NCBI GenBank assembly: GCA_030248065.1
Contig: JASAMV010006338.1
Span: 1-29,997, forward strand
Origin: Rhynchonema sp. JSB1_4
Taxonomy: Eukaryota; Nematoda; Chromadorea; Monhysterida; Xyalidae
DNA length: 29,997 nucleotides
Direction of reading: 5' to 3'
Below the pieces are notes generated by a model that worked only from the letters and a program-made list of their open reading frames with translations, did no database searches and was not told the origin of the DNA. Positions 1 through 10,175 of this stretch are shown here, one piece after another (within the stretch, counting starts at the first letter, position 1; every line of letters starts with the position of its first letter). Position numbers and translations under genes: made by a program.

Positions 1-79
1 TAGCTCAGTTGGTATTTAGAGCAACCGGCTGTCCCAGCATGATCGCTGGGAGGTGGGAGGTTGAGTCTTTCCGGGAGCA
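1..79 (+). tRNA. tRNA-like sequence, 5' end cut by window edge
   Basis: The window opens at what would be tRNA position 8: TAGCTCAGTTGGT is a good D-arm/A-box, closed by GAGC. A T-arm can be drawn further on (GGGAG, loop GTTGAGT, CTTTC), followed by a 7-base acceptor strand CGGGAGC. The 5' acceptor strand would lie outside the window. The anticodon region contains CTGTC, as in tRNA-Asp (GTC), but is about 9 bases too long and contains its own hairpin (CCCAGC, loop ATGATC, GCTGGG). This could be a short intron, a pseudogene or a tRNA-derived SINE head. The T-loop GTTGAGT departs from the usual TTCGANT, so a decayed or SINE copy is more likely than a working tRNA. Confidence 0.35.
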
Positions 80-565
80 TACATACGGTTGGCGTGGCGG
101 TTCAGAGTTCACAAGCCCGATAAACCACCACTTATAATTTCAGAAGATCACTGCTTGCGCTACTTTCCCACACGTGTTTAGCTGTCTTGTAATAAACTCA
201 TGTTATATTCTTATATTCTTGTCCACAATACCTCAATCTGTTAATCTACCAAATCGATGATGATGTCAAGTTTGCTGCACTTGTGTTGCCAGATCATCAG
301 GCAATCGAGTAATCTCTTTTTTGACATGCACAGTTCGGCCAGGTGTGCTTGGCAATTTCGAAACAAACATGGCCCAGTTGACGTGGTTGGTTGTCATGTC
401 ACACAGAATCATGCGGTGTTATTTGATATGGCCGACATGAAGTCGTTTCCAGCGTTATGCTATGTAACTCAAATGGATTGTCAGCAGTCCAACATTCCAT
501 GACGATTTGTTCGCAGCACTCTTTACTCAGAGAAAATACATACAGTACATCAATAAAATTTTATC
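80..565. other. No gene recognised
   Basis: Leader region of the receptor gene that follows. An 81-residue open frame at 257-502 shows no domain I know and has no clear splice link to the receptor. An in-frame TAA lies 12 bases before the ATG at 566 with no AG between them, so a coding exon here cannot be spliced into the start of that exon. Confidence 0.4.
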
Positions 566-2165
566 ATGCGAACCATCAACAAAACACCACCGACCATTAT
601 TCGACTTGCCGTCTCTCGATCGTACGGTTGTGCATTTCGCACCAAATTGCGTCGAACAACGAACTGTGTGTTCTCGTATGAAACCGTGGAGAAAACGGGC
701 ATTCTCATGGATGCGATAGGCGAACAGTGGGAACTGGTCGATATTGATCCATGGGTGAATGCAACGCACAGCGAATACGATGTGATTTGGGATATGATGA
801 ACACTGGACAGGTATGAATGGCCATTCTGCTATATGCTAACCCTCTATGCTGGTAGGTGCGCTGTTCTAACAGCCGCACAATCCGGTTGATATACTGTAT
901 GTATGTAGGGTGGTCAAAAAAATTTCTGCTCTAGGACGCAGGAGTCTGATGCAGATGTTTTTTGGACCACCCTATATACATACATACATACATGCAGTGT
1001 GCCTGACGATGATCACAGATTGACACGGACGCAGTCTACTGGGACTACACATCCGAACGGGCCCGTCGATTCGACTTCTCCACGCCGGTAGTCGACGTGA
1101 CGAGCAACGATCTGTATGCCATCGACACAATCCAAAATCAGCCGAACATTCTTCAATCCAGCGCGCGATTTCTCTCCGTTTTCGATGTGCACACTTTGTT
1201 GGCAATTTCATTCGTCTTTTTCGCCGTCAAACTGATCAGACGCAGATTTTCGCATCGTTGCTGCAGGAATGTGCACCCAGCAGCACCGCCGCTGTTCTGC
1301 CAACAATTTGCGACAAGCGGTATTGCACTGCTCATGTCAGTCATCATTGCTCTGTACAGGTTTGGTTGGGCAATGCTACTGTACAACTATACATATTACT
1401 TGATCAACCCTTGAACAAATAGAATAATATTTCAGAACCTCACTCCTTGCCTACCTGCTTCTACCCACCACCAATTATCGTTTCAACAACGAACGCGAAT
1501 TGGCGGCACTGGTTGAATCCGGCTCAGTTCGGCTGATCGTTCGCAGTACGAAGTCAGTCGAATATGTATTGCTCAATTCAAAGACTGAATATCTGAGCAG
1601 AACGTTATTGTCACGAGATTCACTCGTATTCGCAGCGGAAGATCGTTTGATGGATTTGGTCGGCAAGCCTGATTTTGTGCTGATCACTTTCGGCAGCTAC
1701 GCCGCTTCACTGACGGCGAGCAATTGCGATCTGCGATCAGTGAAACTTGTCGACAACCCTTCGATCGCCTTCTACGCATACGCGTTCAAAAAGAACCGAT
1801 CGCACGAGTTGATCCACAAATTCAATCGAGCCATTCAACAAACCATGCCCGTATTTCGCGGCATCGAGATGCGATACGCGAGGAGGACCGAAGACGAAGC
1901 GAATAGGTGCCGTCGTCACAGCGAGAAAGAGCGCCGCCGAAAAACGCCACTGCGTCTTTCACATTTGTTTGGTGCATTCCTTGTTTTAACGATTGGAACG
2001 TTGAGTGGTTTTGCGATAGAACTGATTCAACGAGCAGTTTACTTCATAAGCGAACGGCATAAAAATATCGATATCGGGCTTCAGAAATCGGTAGTTCCTC
2101 AATTGGCCAAGGAATCCGTTGAGCTGTCAGTTGCAGTTTCGCGCACCTTGTTGAAACATTCTTAG
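566..2165 (+). CDS. Ionotropic receptor (variant ionotropic glutamate receptor), three exons
   Basis: Proposed exons are 566-811, 1019-1359 and 1436-2165 (stop TAG), giving 438 residues; junction phases 0 and 2 agree exactly. The protein is expected to be a ligand-gated cation channel subunit in the plasma membrane of sensory cells. Visible parts in order: ligand-binding lobe S1 (residues about 1-115), ending in the family signature TSERARRFDFSTP, in which the arginine fits the ligand-carboxylate position; membrane segment M1 (SVFDVHTLLAISFVFFAVKL); a cysteine-rich pore-region linker; M3 crossing the second junction and ending SLLAYLLLP; lobe S2 with IAFYAYAFKKN before FNRAIQQ; a basic stretch (SEKERRRK); and M4 (LSHLFGAFLVLTIGTLSGFA). 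The canonical SYTANLAAF pore motif of AMPA/NMDA receptors is replaced, as is usual in ionotropic receptors. There is no amino-terminal (ATD) domain, which is common in the family, and no evident signal peptide, which is odd. The ATG at 566 is the first after an in-frame stop. Which subfamily and ligand cannot be told. Confidence 0.8.
908..972. mobile_element. 65-bp MITE, mariner-like, in receptor intron 1
   Basis: Terminal inverted repeats GGGTGGTC...AAAA and TTTTGGACCACCC are flanked on both sides by TA, the target duplication of the Tc1/mariner superfamily. The element is far too short to code for anything and lies wholly inside the first intron (812-1018) of the receptor gene. Confidence 0.6.
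973..1000. repeat. ACAT microsatellite
   Basis: About five ACAT units follow the mini-element directly, inside the same intron. The same TATG/ACAT motif recurs at 3905-3925, 18060-18170 and 24920. Confidence 0.8.
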
Positions 2166-2854
2166 CTATCGGTTTCGATACGTTTGAGCTCTGATGAGGT
2201 TGCGTCCAAATCAACGAACGAACTATCGATGATCAAGACTCTGTCATCTGATGAACCGTCCAGCAAGTAATCTAATATTTAATATATTTAATATCTAATA
2301 TTGTTATCAAATATTGTTGTAATAGGGACTTATAGACAGTAATGTCGTCAAATCATGTCGTCACATTTTGTCATCAAATCACATGTATTATTTTCGCGCT
2401 CATTTAGGCCTCATGTAATGTATTATTGCTTGTTCGACGACTTTATTTGACGACAAAACTGTGCGCCTCTGTACCTAATTTGTAGTTGCTGCGCTATGCA
2501 TGTACAGTATATTGATTGGGAGCGCGCAATACCACAATATGTTTTTGTGCAATTGATAAAACCGAACTTCTGTGTTGAAATAATCGATGGAAATATGATT
2601 CCAAACCTTTTTTAACGTCCTTGTAAAGCATACTCCACAACAGCCTATCACCTGCCCGAATGTGCAAGCAAGGCCAAAGTAATTCCAGAAATCATTGTCA
2701 TGATATGAAAAGCTGCTAGTTTGACGCACATGTATGACACAAGAATGCTCTACTCGACGTTTCCATGATCCATGCAAGTGATGTTTCTATCACAAGTGTG
2801 CTGCCCCAAAAGAACAAAAGGCAGCAACAGGCGCGCAGTCGTTGTAACCATGGA
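2166..2854. other. Intergenic, no gene recognised
   Basis: 3' flank of the receptor. It starts with a cluster of AT-rich TAATATTTAATA repeats (2270-2325). GTCGTCAAAT and ATTTGACGAC form a small inverted pair (about 2344 and 2445), perhaps a worn MITE. Open frames here are on the minus strand, short, and show no domain. Confidence 0.4.
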
Positions 2855-3219
2855 GTATAGTCCAGCCACCAGCTCATGAGACGACTTTTTTTAAAGCTTG
2901 CTTGGCCGCGTTCAAAAATGCTCCAGATGCACGTGTTTTCGCAAACAAAAGAAAGAGATTGGCTGAGGGAGATGATGACAAGTTCCAGCTGGCTGACCTC
3001 AATTTGTTGCGTGCTTACGCGAACAGCAGCGTTGTTCAGCACACAAATGTTTTGGGAGTCAAAAGGGAATTTACGCACCGAGTGGAGAGCGTGTTTTTAA
3101 AAAAAATACGTGCGTTTCTCTTTCTTTCATTTCCGAAATACGTGGAACCGGAACATTGTTGGATCCGCACAAGCCAATTTAAAAAAAAGTCGTCTCATGA
3201 GTTCGTGGCTGGACTATAC
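2855..3219. mobile_element. 365-bp inverted-repeat element (MITE) with ORF-like core
   Basis: Ends are GTATAGTCCAGCCA and its complement, and the inverted repeat extends about 45 bases inward (CTCATGAGACGACTTTTTTT on both arms). A TA target duplication is possible but cannot be separated from the palindromic end GTATAG/CTATAC. The core is open on the plus strand from 2902 (KRKRLAEGDDDK followed by NLLRAYANSSVVQ). Bases 3000-3038 are identical, in opposite orientation, to 19893-19931 in a different element. No transposase is seen. Confidence 0.65.
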
Positions 3220-3968
3220 CTACATAGCATGCCACATGTTGGTGTCATCAATCAGAAATGTTTTGTGAAACTCTGTTTTGTGATTCCACTCTTTGCTATA
3301 TGCGGCCACGATCCCATCACACTGTGTTCGCGTTCGTATGGCGAACTCTTTTGTTTGGATATATTTGTCCATTTTGTGATCGTATAGTTTGGCCTTGCGG
3401 AAACATCGCGCTCCAGCTTTTACGACTTGCGAAAATACACTGGTCAAAGCATAGTGATTATCCGCGATGACTCGATTTGGCATCATCGTTCTCGTGACAA
3501 CCGTAATTGTTTACGGCTGGTGTTTGAACGGCATCGACGGTACGATATTTCAACCTATCAAGAAGGGCGGGGCTTTCATTACCGCCAAACAAACCAATAA
3601 TACATGAGCCCCAAATGAGCGCGAGAAATAACACATGTGATTTGACGGCTTTTTTTACGATTTGATTTGGCGACCACAGCACGATGAGCCAGAAGCGGGT
3701 TTGCCTTCTTCCCAATGCAAGAACATGCTTGTCGAAATATACTGACGCTCTTTCAGAGGAGTTCATCAAAGCATGTACGTCTCTGTCAAATAAACGAGCC
3801 TTGTTCAGAGGCAGTTGCTACGTTGTGAACGACGTCAACCAGGGCAAGGCTGCCCACCAGGCGCAATGTACACACTTGACATTTGGGGCGCACGTATACC
3901 TACCTATGTACATGTATGTATATGTACTGAGTGCAGTAATGTTGGTCTGTTTTGTCCTGCTTTCGCAG
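3220..3968 (+). other. Mostly intergenic; possible small cysteine-rich exon 3684-3893
   Basis: Bases 3220-3680 hold nothing I can support. From 3684 an open frame begins MSQKRVCLLPNARTC and contains five to six cysteines over about 65 codons; it stays open to 4049. If spliced 3894-3968 (GT..AG, 75 bases) it would add TDRSARARQCERLWQICLQ and stop at 4049. That frame competes with the frame used by the following gene model at 3969-4048, so only one can be right. No family is recognised. Confidence 0.2.
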
Positions 3969-6900
3969 ACAGACCGAAGCGCCAGGGCTCGTCAGTGCGA
4001 ACGGCTCTGGCAAATTTGCCTCCAAAGACCCCGCCTGCCTATACCCTAGTAAAACTACACCAACACGAGCCCGATTTCGGAGGTGGCAGATTAGTGAAAC
4101 ATTCATACCATACGTGGCTGCTGATTTGGGAAATGTTACACGTTGTAGAATACACAATCGAGCATGAGGATTTTCTCTTTCTGTTCGTTTTGTAAGCACA
4201 CCAACTCAGATATCGGGCTCGTGTTGGCGTATTTTGCATTTATGTATGATTTGAGCTGTGAATAGACGCAGATTGCATTCGGTCGGTCGGTGAACGGAGT
4301 CCATTGGTCAATCACCGGGAAATCTTCCCAGTGTATCGAACTATCAGTTTTCCACATAATTTTCCATATGCTCCGGGCTCTAGTCGGAAAATGGTGGAAA
4401 ATCGACCTTTCTGTTTCATACGTTTTACCAAAATAATTGACCCCCTGTGGTCTTTATTCGGAAACGTTTCCGATTAGAGCCCTTGGATGCGGTTCTCAAC
4501 ATTTTGTTGCGGAAATTACAGACCTGCGTAACGTTGTCGGAATCGCTTTGTGACAACTTAAAAGCACGTGTGGTAATGCGCTCTCGGAGCGGCTTCCGCT
4601 GCTGGAAAACGTCTCACCGGTTTACATGTATCCGCTTTTGCGAAGAAACAGCTAGATAAATGTATAGCATTTTTGGAAAACTTTTTTCCCAAAGAGCCCT
4701 CGGAGAGTACAGTATATCAAAAACAAAACGCGTGGTGAAGCACCGAATAGGTGCATTGCATGTTAATCATTCAGAATCACACACAGCCCATCCCGTATTT
4801 TCAAAATGTCGATCACATAATAATCGTGCACTGAATCTGGCTGTTTTCAGGCTACCTGGCCGAACCTGCCAGATCCGTATTGGCCATCGTGAACAATCCG
4901 CGAATCGTAGATTTCATCTCCGAGGCACTTTACGCATGGGTTTGTCCAGCAGCTACTATGTAGAAGAAAGGCGGTGCACGCACGCCCAACATCATGGAAT
5001 TTTAGAAACGATGCTAACAAGAGCTGGATATGAAGGTCGGTGTAAAGCTCAGTCGGTGTAAGCTCGGTGTAAACATGAAACGTTGGCTCTGCTGCTCTTA
5101 GCGTGGAGTGTTTCAAGTGTACACCGAACTTTCGGCCGCGCTTGCACCGACCGTCACAACCAACTTTTTTACACCGTTTCGAAAATTCCAGCATAATGTG
5201 ACTGACTGAGGGCGGACTTAGGTTGAATACGGAAACCGGAACACGGAAATATTTCCGTGTTCCGTGAATATTTTGGAGAATCACGGAACACGGAAATATT
5301 TCCGTGCCACGGAACACGGCAATGATTCAGGCACGCAAACGATGCTTTTGCAGTGATGATGACAAAATAAGCCAGCGTGCTGACGTCAAAAGCCCGCGTG
5401 TTGACGCAAACAGCAACAACTATTCACACGGAAATATTTCCGTGTTCTGTGAAAATAAAAAAACACGGAACACGGAAACCGGAAATATTTCCGTGCCACG
5501 GAAATATTTCCGTGCACGGAAATCCACGAAACTGGTTTGTATGTAAATTATTTCCGTGTTCCGGTTTCCGTGTTCAACCTAAGTTCGCCCTAAGTTGAAC
5601 ATTTTGTTCATTATGATTGCGTCTTTGTAGTACGGCGGATCAGGTGCTTCGATTCATGTTAATGGCGCACGAGCGTATGCTTCGTCCATCGCATATCCAA
5701 ACCCGGGACACGACCTGGGTTGGCATTGGGAATTCAAGGGCACCAACTATTCGATCCCAGCCAAGAGCACAGGTCAGATAAACAATGTGCCCTTCTCTTA
5801 TATACTTGTACCTGAGAATGCCAAAAAGGTACCCCTCGTGTGTCTGATTGTGGCAGCGCTGCCAGCTGGTGCACTTGAACTGACGATGACCTAGTGCACC
5901 ACCAGTCTGCGAACAAACAGGTCATCAAGAAGTACATTGCTGTGTAGTTAACATGATATTAAAGGGCTCGGGACATAACCGTAGGAAGGGTAGCAGGACA
6001 TATTGTTACATACCGTTGGAAAGCATTCTGAGAGCCTATGTCACGCACAAATTTTAAGCTCCTTGGAGATTCGCTATCTCTTGGTAGAGGGACTTTTCAT
6101 TCCAGAAAAAAGTGAATTTTTTCACAATTTGGGACGACCGGTGCAGAAACCCCAAACGAGTTGAAGGTCAAGTAACACGTGGATAGGATTACAACAGCTT
6201 CTGGATAACTTATCATGACAACTTCAGTCGCTCAAAGCATTGCTTCACTCGGTGAGGGTGCGAAACGTTCCACAAATCGGCCATATTTTTCGAGAACACA
6301 AGTTTGTCCCTAAATTTTGAGGCCGCGCTTTGCGCTGCAGAAATAAGAGTGCAATGGGGAAATAGAGCATGGTCGAAAGTACCAGAAAATAAGGTTTTTA
6401 AATTTCGAAACTCATGGCTAGCTCCGTGACAGGTCTAAAAAATCTGTTAAATTGCCACTAAACTAGATGGTTACATTCTTCGCCAGAATTGTGACATATA
6501 AAGGCCACAGATTCTATTGCATTCGAAACAAAAAATCGAGAGAAACGTCGGGTCTAACAACCTATCAAGGTCTGAACATCCCAAGGTCTGCAGATCTCTC
6601 GGGGCAGCCATACCAATCTGAATATGATATTCAGCTATAAGTGCTTACTTTTAATAGCTATTGTAAATGTGACAGCACCAAACAATGTATCTCGGGAATA
6701 GCTTTCGAACGATATATAACAAGCCCCAATAAATTCTTACGCTTAAGGTCAGAGGCTAAAAAATTGGGTTTTTGACGATTTTGGAATGAACCGTCACGTC
6801 ACCGTGTGCGATTTCGAAATTTTGACCGTTTCTTGTTCACAGTAAGAAATAGTATGGGCATGTTATATATCGTTCGATAGCTACGTTGAAGCTACATCGT

Positions 6901-8085
6901 TTGATGCTATCAAATGTGCAATAGTCCTTAACAGTAACGACTTCTAGCCAATTATCTTATTCAGGTTGGCATGGCTGCAGCAGCCGGTCCATGGAGTTTG
7001 AAGTCTCGAAACACATCTAGATTGTTGGACTGTGCGTTAATCTGACTTTCTCGTTTCCAATGCGATGCAATACGTGGCCTATTTACATCACATTTCCGTC
7101 AATGAATGCAACTATGCAGTTTATGGGCAATTTTGGCTCTTTTTCGGCCTGTCACACCGCTACCCAAGAACTTCCAAATTTAAAAACCTTATTTTCTGAT
7201 ACCACCGACAATACTCTATTTTTCTATAACATTTTCATTTCTGCAGCACCAAGCGCCGCCTCGAAATTTAGAGACAAACTTGCGTTCTCGAAAAATGTGG
7301 CCGATTTTTGGAACGTTTCACACCCTCACCGAGTGAAGCAATGATTTGAGTGACTGAAATTGTCATGATAAGTTATCCAGGAGCTGTTGTAATCCCATCC
7401 ATGTGTTATTTGACCTTCAACTCATTTAGGGTTTCTGCACCGGTCGTTCCAAGTTGTGAAAAAATTCACTTTTTTCTGGAACGAAAAGTCGCTCTGCCAA
7501 GAGATAGCGAATCTCCAAGGAGCTTAACATTTGTGCGTGACATATGCTGTCAGAGTGCTTTCCAACGATGTATGACACTATGCTCTACTATCCTTCCTAC
7601 GGTTATGTCCCGAGCCCTTTAACTTCATCAACATTCAGGGCAAAATTTTTCGACATTGTTTCGTTTGTGTGTTGCAGGCTTGGATATGTACTGCGATGGA
7701 GTTCCGTACACTCCCACCATGGCCACGACTCTCATCTTTACAATGCTGCCAACTTGGCTCCCGTTTGGTTTGAATAACCAGTTTCCCAACCACCCGCTGG
7801 CCGGCATTTGCGAGTACAGTGAGTTGCAGTGAGAGAGAGAGAGAGAGACAACAGTTATTGTCTTAAAGACGGCCGCGATGAAGGCGCACAATTGGACAAA
7901 ATGCTGCTGACTCCAAATATGCAGGATCGGAGCAACGGGCGTATCGTACGGTCGCACGAGATCAACGCGCCACGCCCTCCATGGTGTTGGATTCAGGCAT
8001 CTACGACAACAAGTTCGACTGTATCAAGGCGTGTCGTAACAACTGGGTGTGCGCCAGTGTTGCGTTAGTTGCGATTAGGGATTGA
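3969..8085 (+). CDS. Unrecognised protein, six-exon gene model (5' end open)
   Basis: Proposed exons: 3969-4048, 4478-4567, 4851-4939, 5631-5772, 7678-7818, 7925-8085 (stop TGA). Every exon has AG before and GT after, and all five junction phases agree (1, 1, 0, 1, 1), which chance would rarely give. Pieces in order: SGKFASKDPACLYP; a helical-looking PLDAVLNILLRKLQTC; ARSVLAIVNNPRIVDFISEA; GGSGASIHVNGARAYASS; GHDLGWHWEFKGTNYSIPAK; LDMYCDGVPYTPTMATTL; NNQFPNHPLAGICEY; and a C-terminal segment DNKFDCIKACRNNWVCASV whose cysteine spacing recalls PAN/apple domains. The stretch around GASIHVNG is faintly like ILEI/FAM3 domains. Both likenesses are weak. The product is probably secreted or extracellular, judging by the cysteines. 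The start and any earlier exons are not found. The first two exons are the least certain because their splice sites overlap MITE ends. Confidence 0.4.
4049..4237. mobile_element. 190-bp MITE, family with AACACGAGCCCGAT ends, copy 1
   Basis: The inverted repeats share CAACACGAGCCCGAT about 12 bases in from each end. The interior (GTGGCTGCTGATTTGGGAAA, 4113-4132) recurs inverted in copy 2 at 15098-15279. The first bases of the element, GTAAAAC, coincide with the splice donor of the exon ending at 4048. Confidence 0.7.
4375..4482. mobile_element. Small 108-bp inverted-repeat element
   Basis: GGGCTCTAGTCGGAAA at 4375 matches the complement of 4467-4482 at 15 of 16 positions. The right end contains the acceptor CGATTAG and the first five bases of the exon proposed at 4478. 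It is a single short copy, so it could be chance or a remnant; the match is unlikely to be random at this spacing. Confidence 0.4.
5209..5591. mobile_element. 383-bp element built from CACGGAAATATTTCCGTG palindromes
   Basis: The ends AGGGCGRACTTAGGTTGAA are inverted copies and continue for over 40 bases (ACGGAAACCGGAACACGGAA). Inside, the perfect 18-base palindrome CACGGAAATATTTCCGTG occurs at 5242, 5289, 5427 and 5497, with a near copy at 5479. Between them (5360-5425) lies a stretch similar to the core shared by the elements at 2855 and 19755. It sits in the intron 4940-5630 of the unrecognised gene. No clear target duplication is seen. Just before it (5036-5175) are further inverted CGGTGTAA/TTACACCG units. 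Confidence 0.6.
5864..5912 (+). repeat. 50-bp dispersed repeat, copy 1
   Basis: CTGGTGCACTTGAACTGACG followed by ATGACCTAGTGCACCACC matches the repeats at 23889-23938 (inverted) and 29598-29643. It lies in the intron 5773-7677, which argues that the open frame running past 5772 is not coding. Confidence 0.55.
5963..7618. mobile_element. 1656-bp palindromic element with TTAA target duplication, copy 1
   Basis: The element is flanked by TTAA on both sides (5959-5962 and 7619-7622) and ends in AGGGCTCGGGACATAACCG and its complement. The whole element is one inverted repeat: the left half to about 6790 pairs with the right half, well conserved in the outer 450 bases and diverged but still recognisable inward (for example GAACGATATATAACA at 6706 against the region near 6865). 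TTAA duplication is the mark of the piggyBac superfamily; the terminal bases differ from typical piggyBac CCC ends as written here. There is no transposase frame. It lies wholly inside intron 5773-7677, which would be only about 250 bases without it. A transcript across it would fold into a very long hairpin. Confidence 0.8.
7831..7849. repeat. GA microsatellite
   Basis: Nine GA units directly after the GTGAGT splice donor of the exon ending at 7818, inside the 106-base intron. Confidence 0.8.
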
Positions 8086-8405
8086 GCTCACGGGGTCGGG
8101 ATTCGGCTTCCGAATTTATTTTTGCAATCTCGAGATCGTGACAACAAAACCCCTCGAGATCGCGAATTCGGGATAGGGGTCCCGTTCGAATGATATGATA
8201 TTTGCTGTTGACGTTTTTGTATCTCACCTGCCAAGCCAAAGGCCGATATCAAAGCAGCCTTGGTTGCGTGCGGTCCAATCGTGCATATCCCATGCTCAGT
8301 ATGACTTGAAACAGAGGGTGGGTGCATGCCATGCACTGAACCACGGCAATACATCTCCGTGCATGGCAGGTTCGCACCACTTTTCAAATTTTTTAAATTT
8401 CATGA
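8086..8405. other. 3' flank of the unrecognised gene, no gene seen
   Basis: Contains CTCGAGATCG in inverted/direct arrangement (8131 and 8155) but no further exon. Open frames here have no recognisable content. Confidence 0.4.
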
Positions 8406-8500
8406 ACCCCCTACGTGTTGTCCAGGGAACCCTACGTCTTGCCGCTTGTACCCTACGTCTTGTCCAACCCTACGTGTCGCCGAACCTTACGTCTTGGCCG
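8406..8500. repeat. Tandem CCCTACGTSTTG repeat, five units
   Basis: Five imperfect copies of CCCTACGTCTTG with 5-9 base spacers (8408, 8429, 8449, 8468, 8485 approximately), ending just before the second TTAA element. Spacing is irregular, so this is a degenerate minisatellite. Confidence 0.6.
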
Positions 8501-8520
8501 ACTTCCGATTTTAGCGTTAA

Positions 8521-10175
8521 AGGGCTCGGGACACAACCGAAAGAAGGGCAGCAGTGCGCAGTGTTACGCATCGTTGGAAAGCACTGTGACAGCACATGTC
8601 ACACACAAATGTTAATCTCCTTTGAGATTCGCTATCTCTTGGTAGAGCGACTTTTCGTTCCAGAAAAAAGTCAATTTTTTCACAACTTGAAACGACCGGT
8701 GCAGAAATCCCAAATGAGTTGAAAGTCAAGTAACACGTGGATAGGATTACAACAGCTTCTGGATAACTTATCATGAGAACTTCAATCGCTCAAAGCATTG
8801 CTTCACTCGGTGAGGGTGCGAAATGTTCCAAAAATCGGCCACATTTTTCGAAAACACAAGTTTGTCGCTAAATTTTGAGGCCGCGCTTTGTGTTGCAGAA
8901 ATGAAAATGCAATAAAAAAATATAGCATTTTCGAAAGTACGAGAAAATAAGGTTTTTAAATTCGGAAACACTTAGATAACGGCGTGACAGGCCGAAAAAG
9001 ACCTAAAAATTGCCACTAAACTGCATAGTTACATTCATTGACGGAAATGTGATGTAAATAAGCCACGTATTGCATTGCGTTGGAAACGAAAAAGTCAGAT
9101 AAACGCACAGTCCAACAATCTAGACAAGTTTCAAGACTTCAACCCCATGGTCCGGCTGCTGCAGCCATGCCAGCCTGAATATGATATTTGGCTATAAGTC
9201 GTTACTGTTAAAGATTATTGCACATTTGATAGCATCAAACGATGTAGCTTCAACGTAGCTATCGAACGATTTATAACATGCCCATACTAGCTCTTACTAT
9301 GGACAAGAAACGGTCAAAATTCCGAAATCGCACACGGTGACGTGACGGTTCATTCCAGAATCGTCAAAAAAGCAATTTTTTGACCTCTGCCCTGAAGCGT
9401 AAGAATTTATTGGGGCTTGTTATATATCATTCGAAAGCTACTCCCGAGATACATTGTTTGGTGCTGTCACATTTACAATAGCTGTTAGCAATAAGCATTT
9501 ATAGCTGAATATCATATTCAGGTTAGTATGGCTGCCCCGAGAGATCTGTAGACCTTGGGGTCTTCGGACCTTAATAGGTTGGTAAACCAGACGTTTCTCT
9601 CATTTTTTTGTTTCGAATCCGATACAATCTGTGGCCTTTATGTGTCACAATTCTGGCGATGAATGTAACCACCTAATTTAGCGGCAATTTAATGGATTTT
9701 TGGGCCTGTCACTGAGCTAGCCATTTGTTAAAAAATTTAAAAACCTTATTTTCTGGTACTTTCGACTATGCTCTATTTCCCCATTGCATTCTTATTTCCG
9801 CAGCGCTATGCGTGGCCTCAAAATTTAGGGACAAACTTGTGTTCTCGAAAAATAAGGCCGATTTTTGGAACGTTTCGCACCCTCACCGTGTGAAGCAATG
9901 CTTTGAGCGACTGAAGTTGTGATGGTAAGCTATTCAGAAGCTGTTGTAATTCTATGCACGTGTTACTTGACCTTCAACTCATTTGGGGTTTCTGCACCGG
10001 TCGTTCCAATTTGTGCAAAAATTCACTTTTTTCTGGAACGAAAAGTCGCTCTACCAAGAGATAGCGAATCTCCAAGGAGCTTAAAATTTGTGCGTGACAT
10101 AGGCTGTCGGAAGGCTTTCCAACGGTATGTAACAATATGTCCTGCTACCCTTCCTTCGGTTATGTCCCGAGCCCT
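8521..10175. mobile_element. 1655-bp palindromic element with TTAA target duplication, copy 2
   Basis: Flanked by TTAA at 8517-8520 and 10176-10179, with the same ends as copy 1. The centre (CACGGTGACGTGACGGTTCA, 9335-9354) is the complement of copy 1's centre, so the two lie in opposite orientation relative to their inner asymmetry. The length differs from copy 1 by one base. Outer arms share the same open frame (beginning near ISYPEAVVI) in three of four arms, but nothing about it resembles a known protein. No transposase. Confidence 0.8.

Noticed and set aside
2902..3387. 161-residue plus frame as a host gene
   Set aside because: It starts inside and reads out of the 2855-3219 inverted-repeat element, through its terminal repeat, so it is not an intact gene.
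5773..5895. Continuation of the open frame past the exon ending at 5772
   Set aside because: The frame enters the dispersed 50-bp repeat and stops there; the phase-1 donor at 5773 joins correctly to the next exon.
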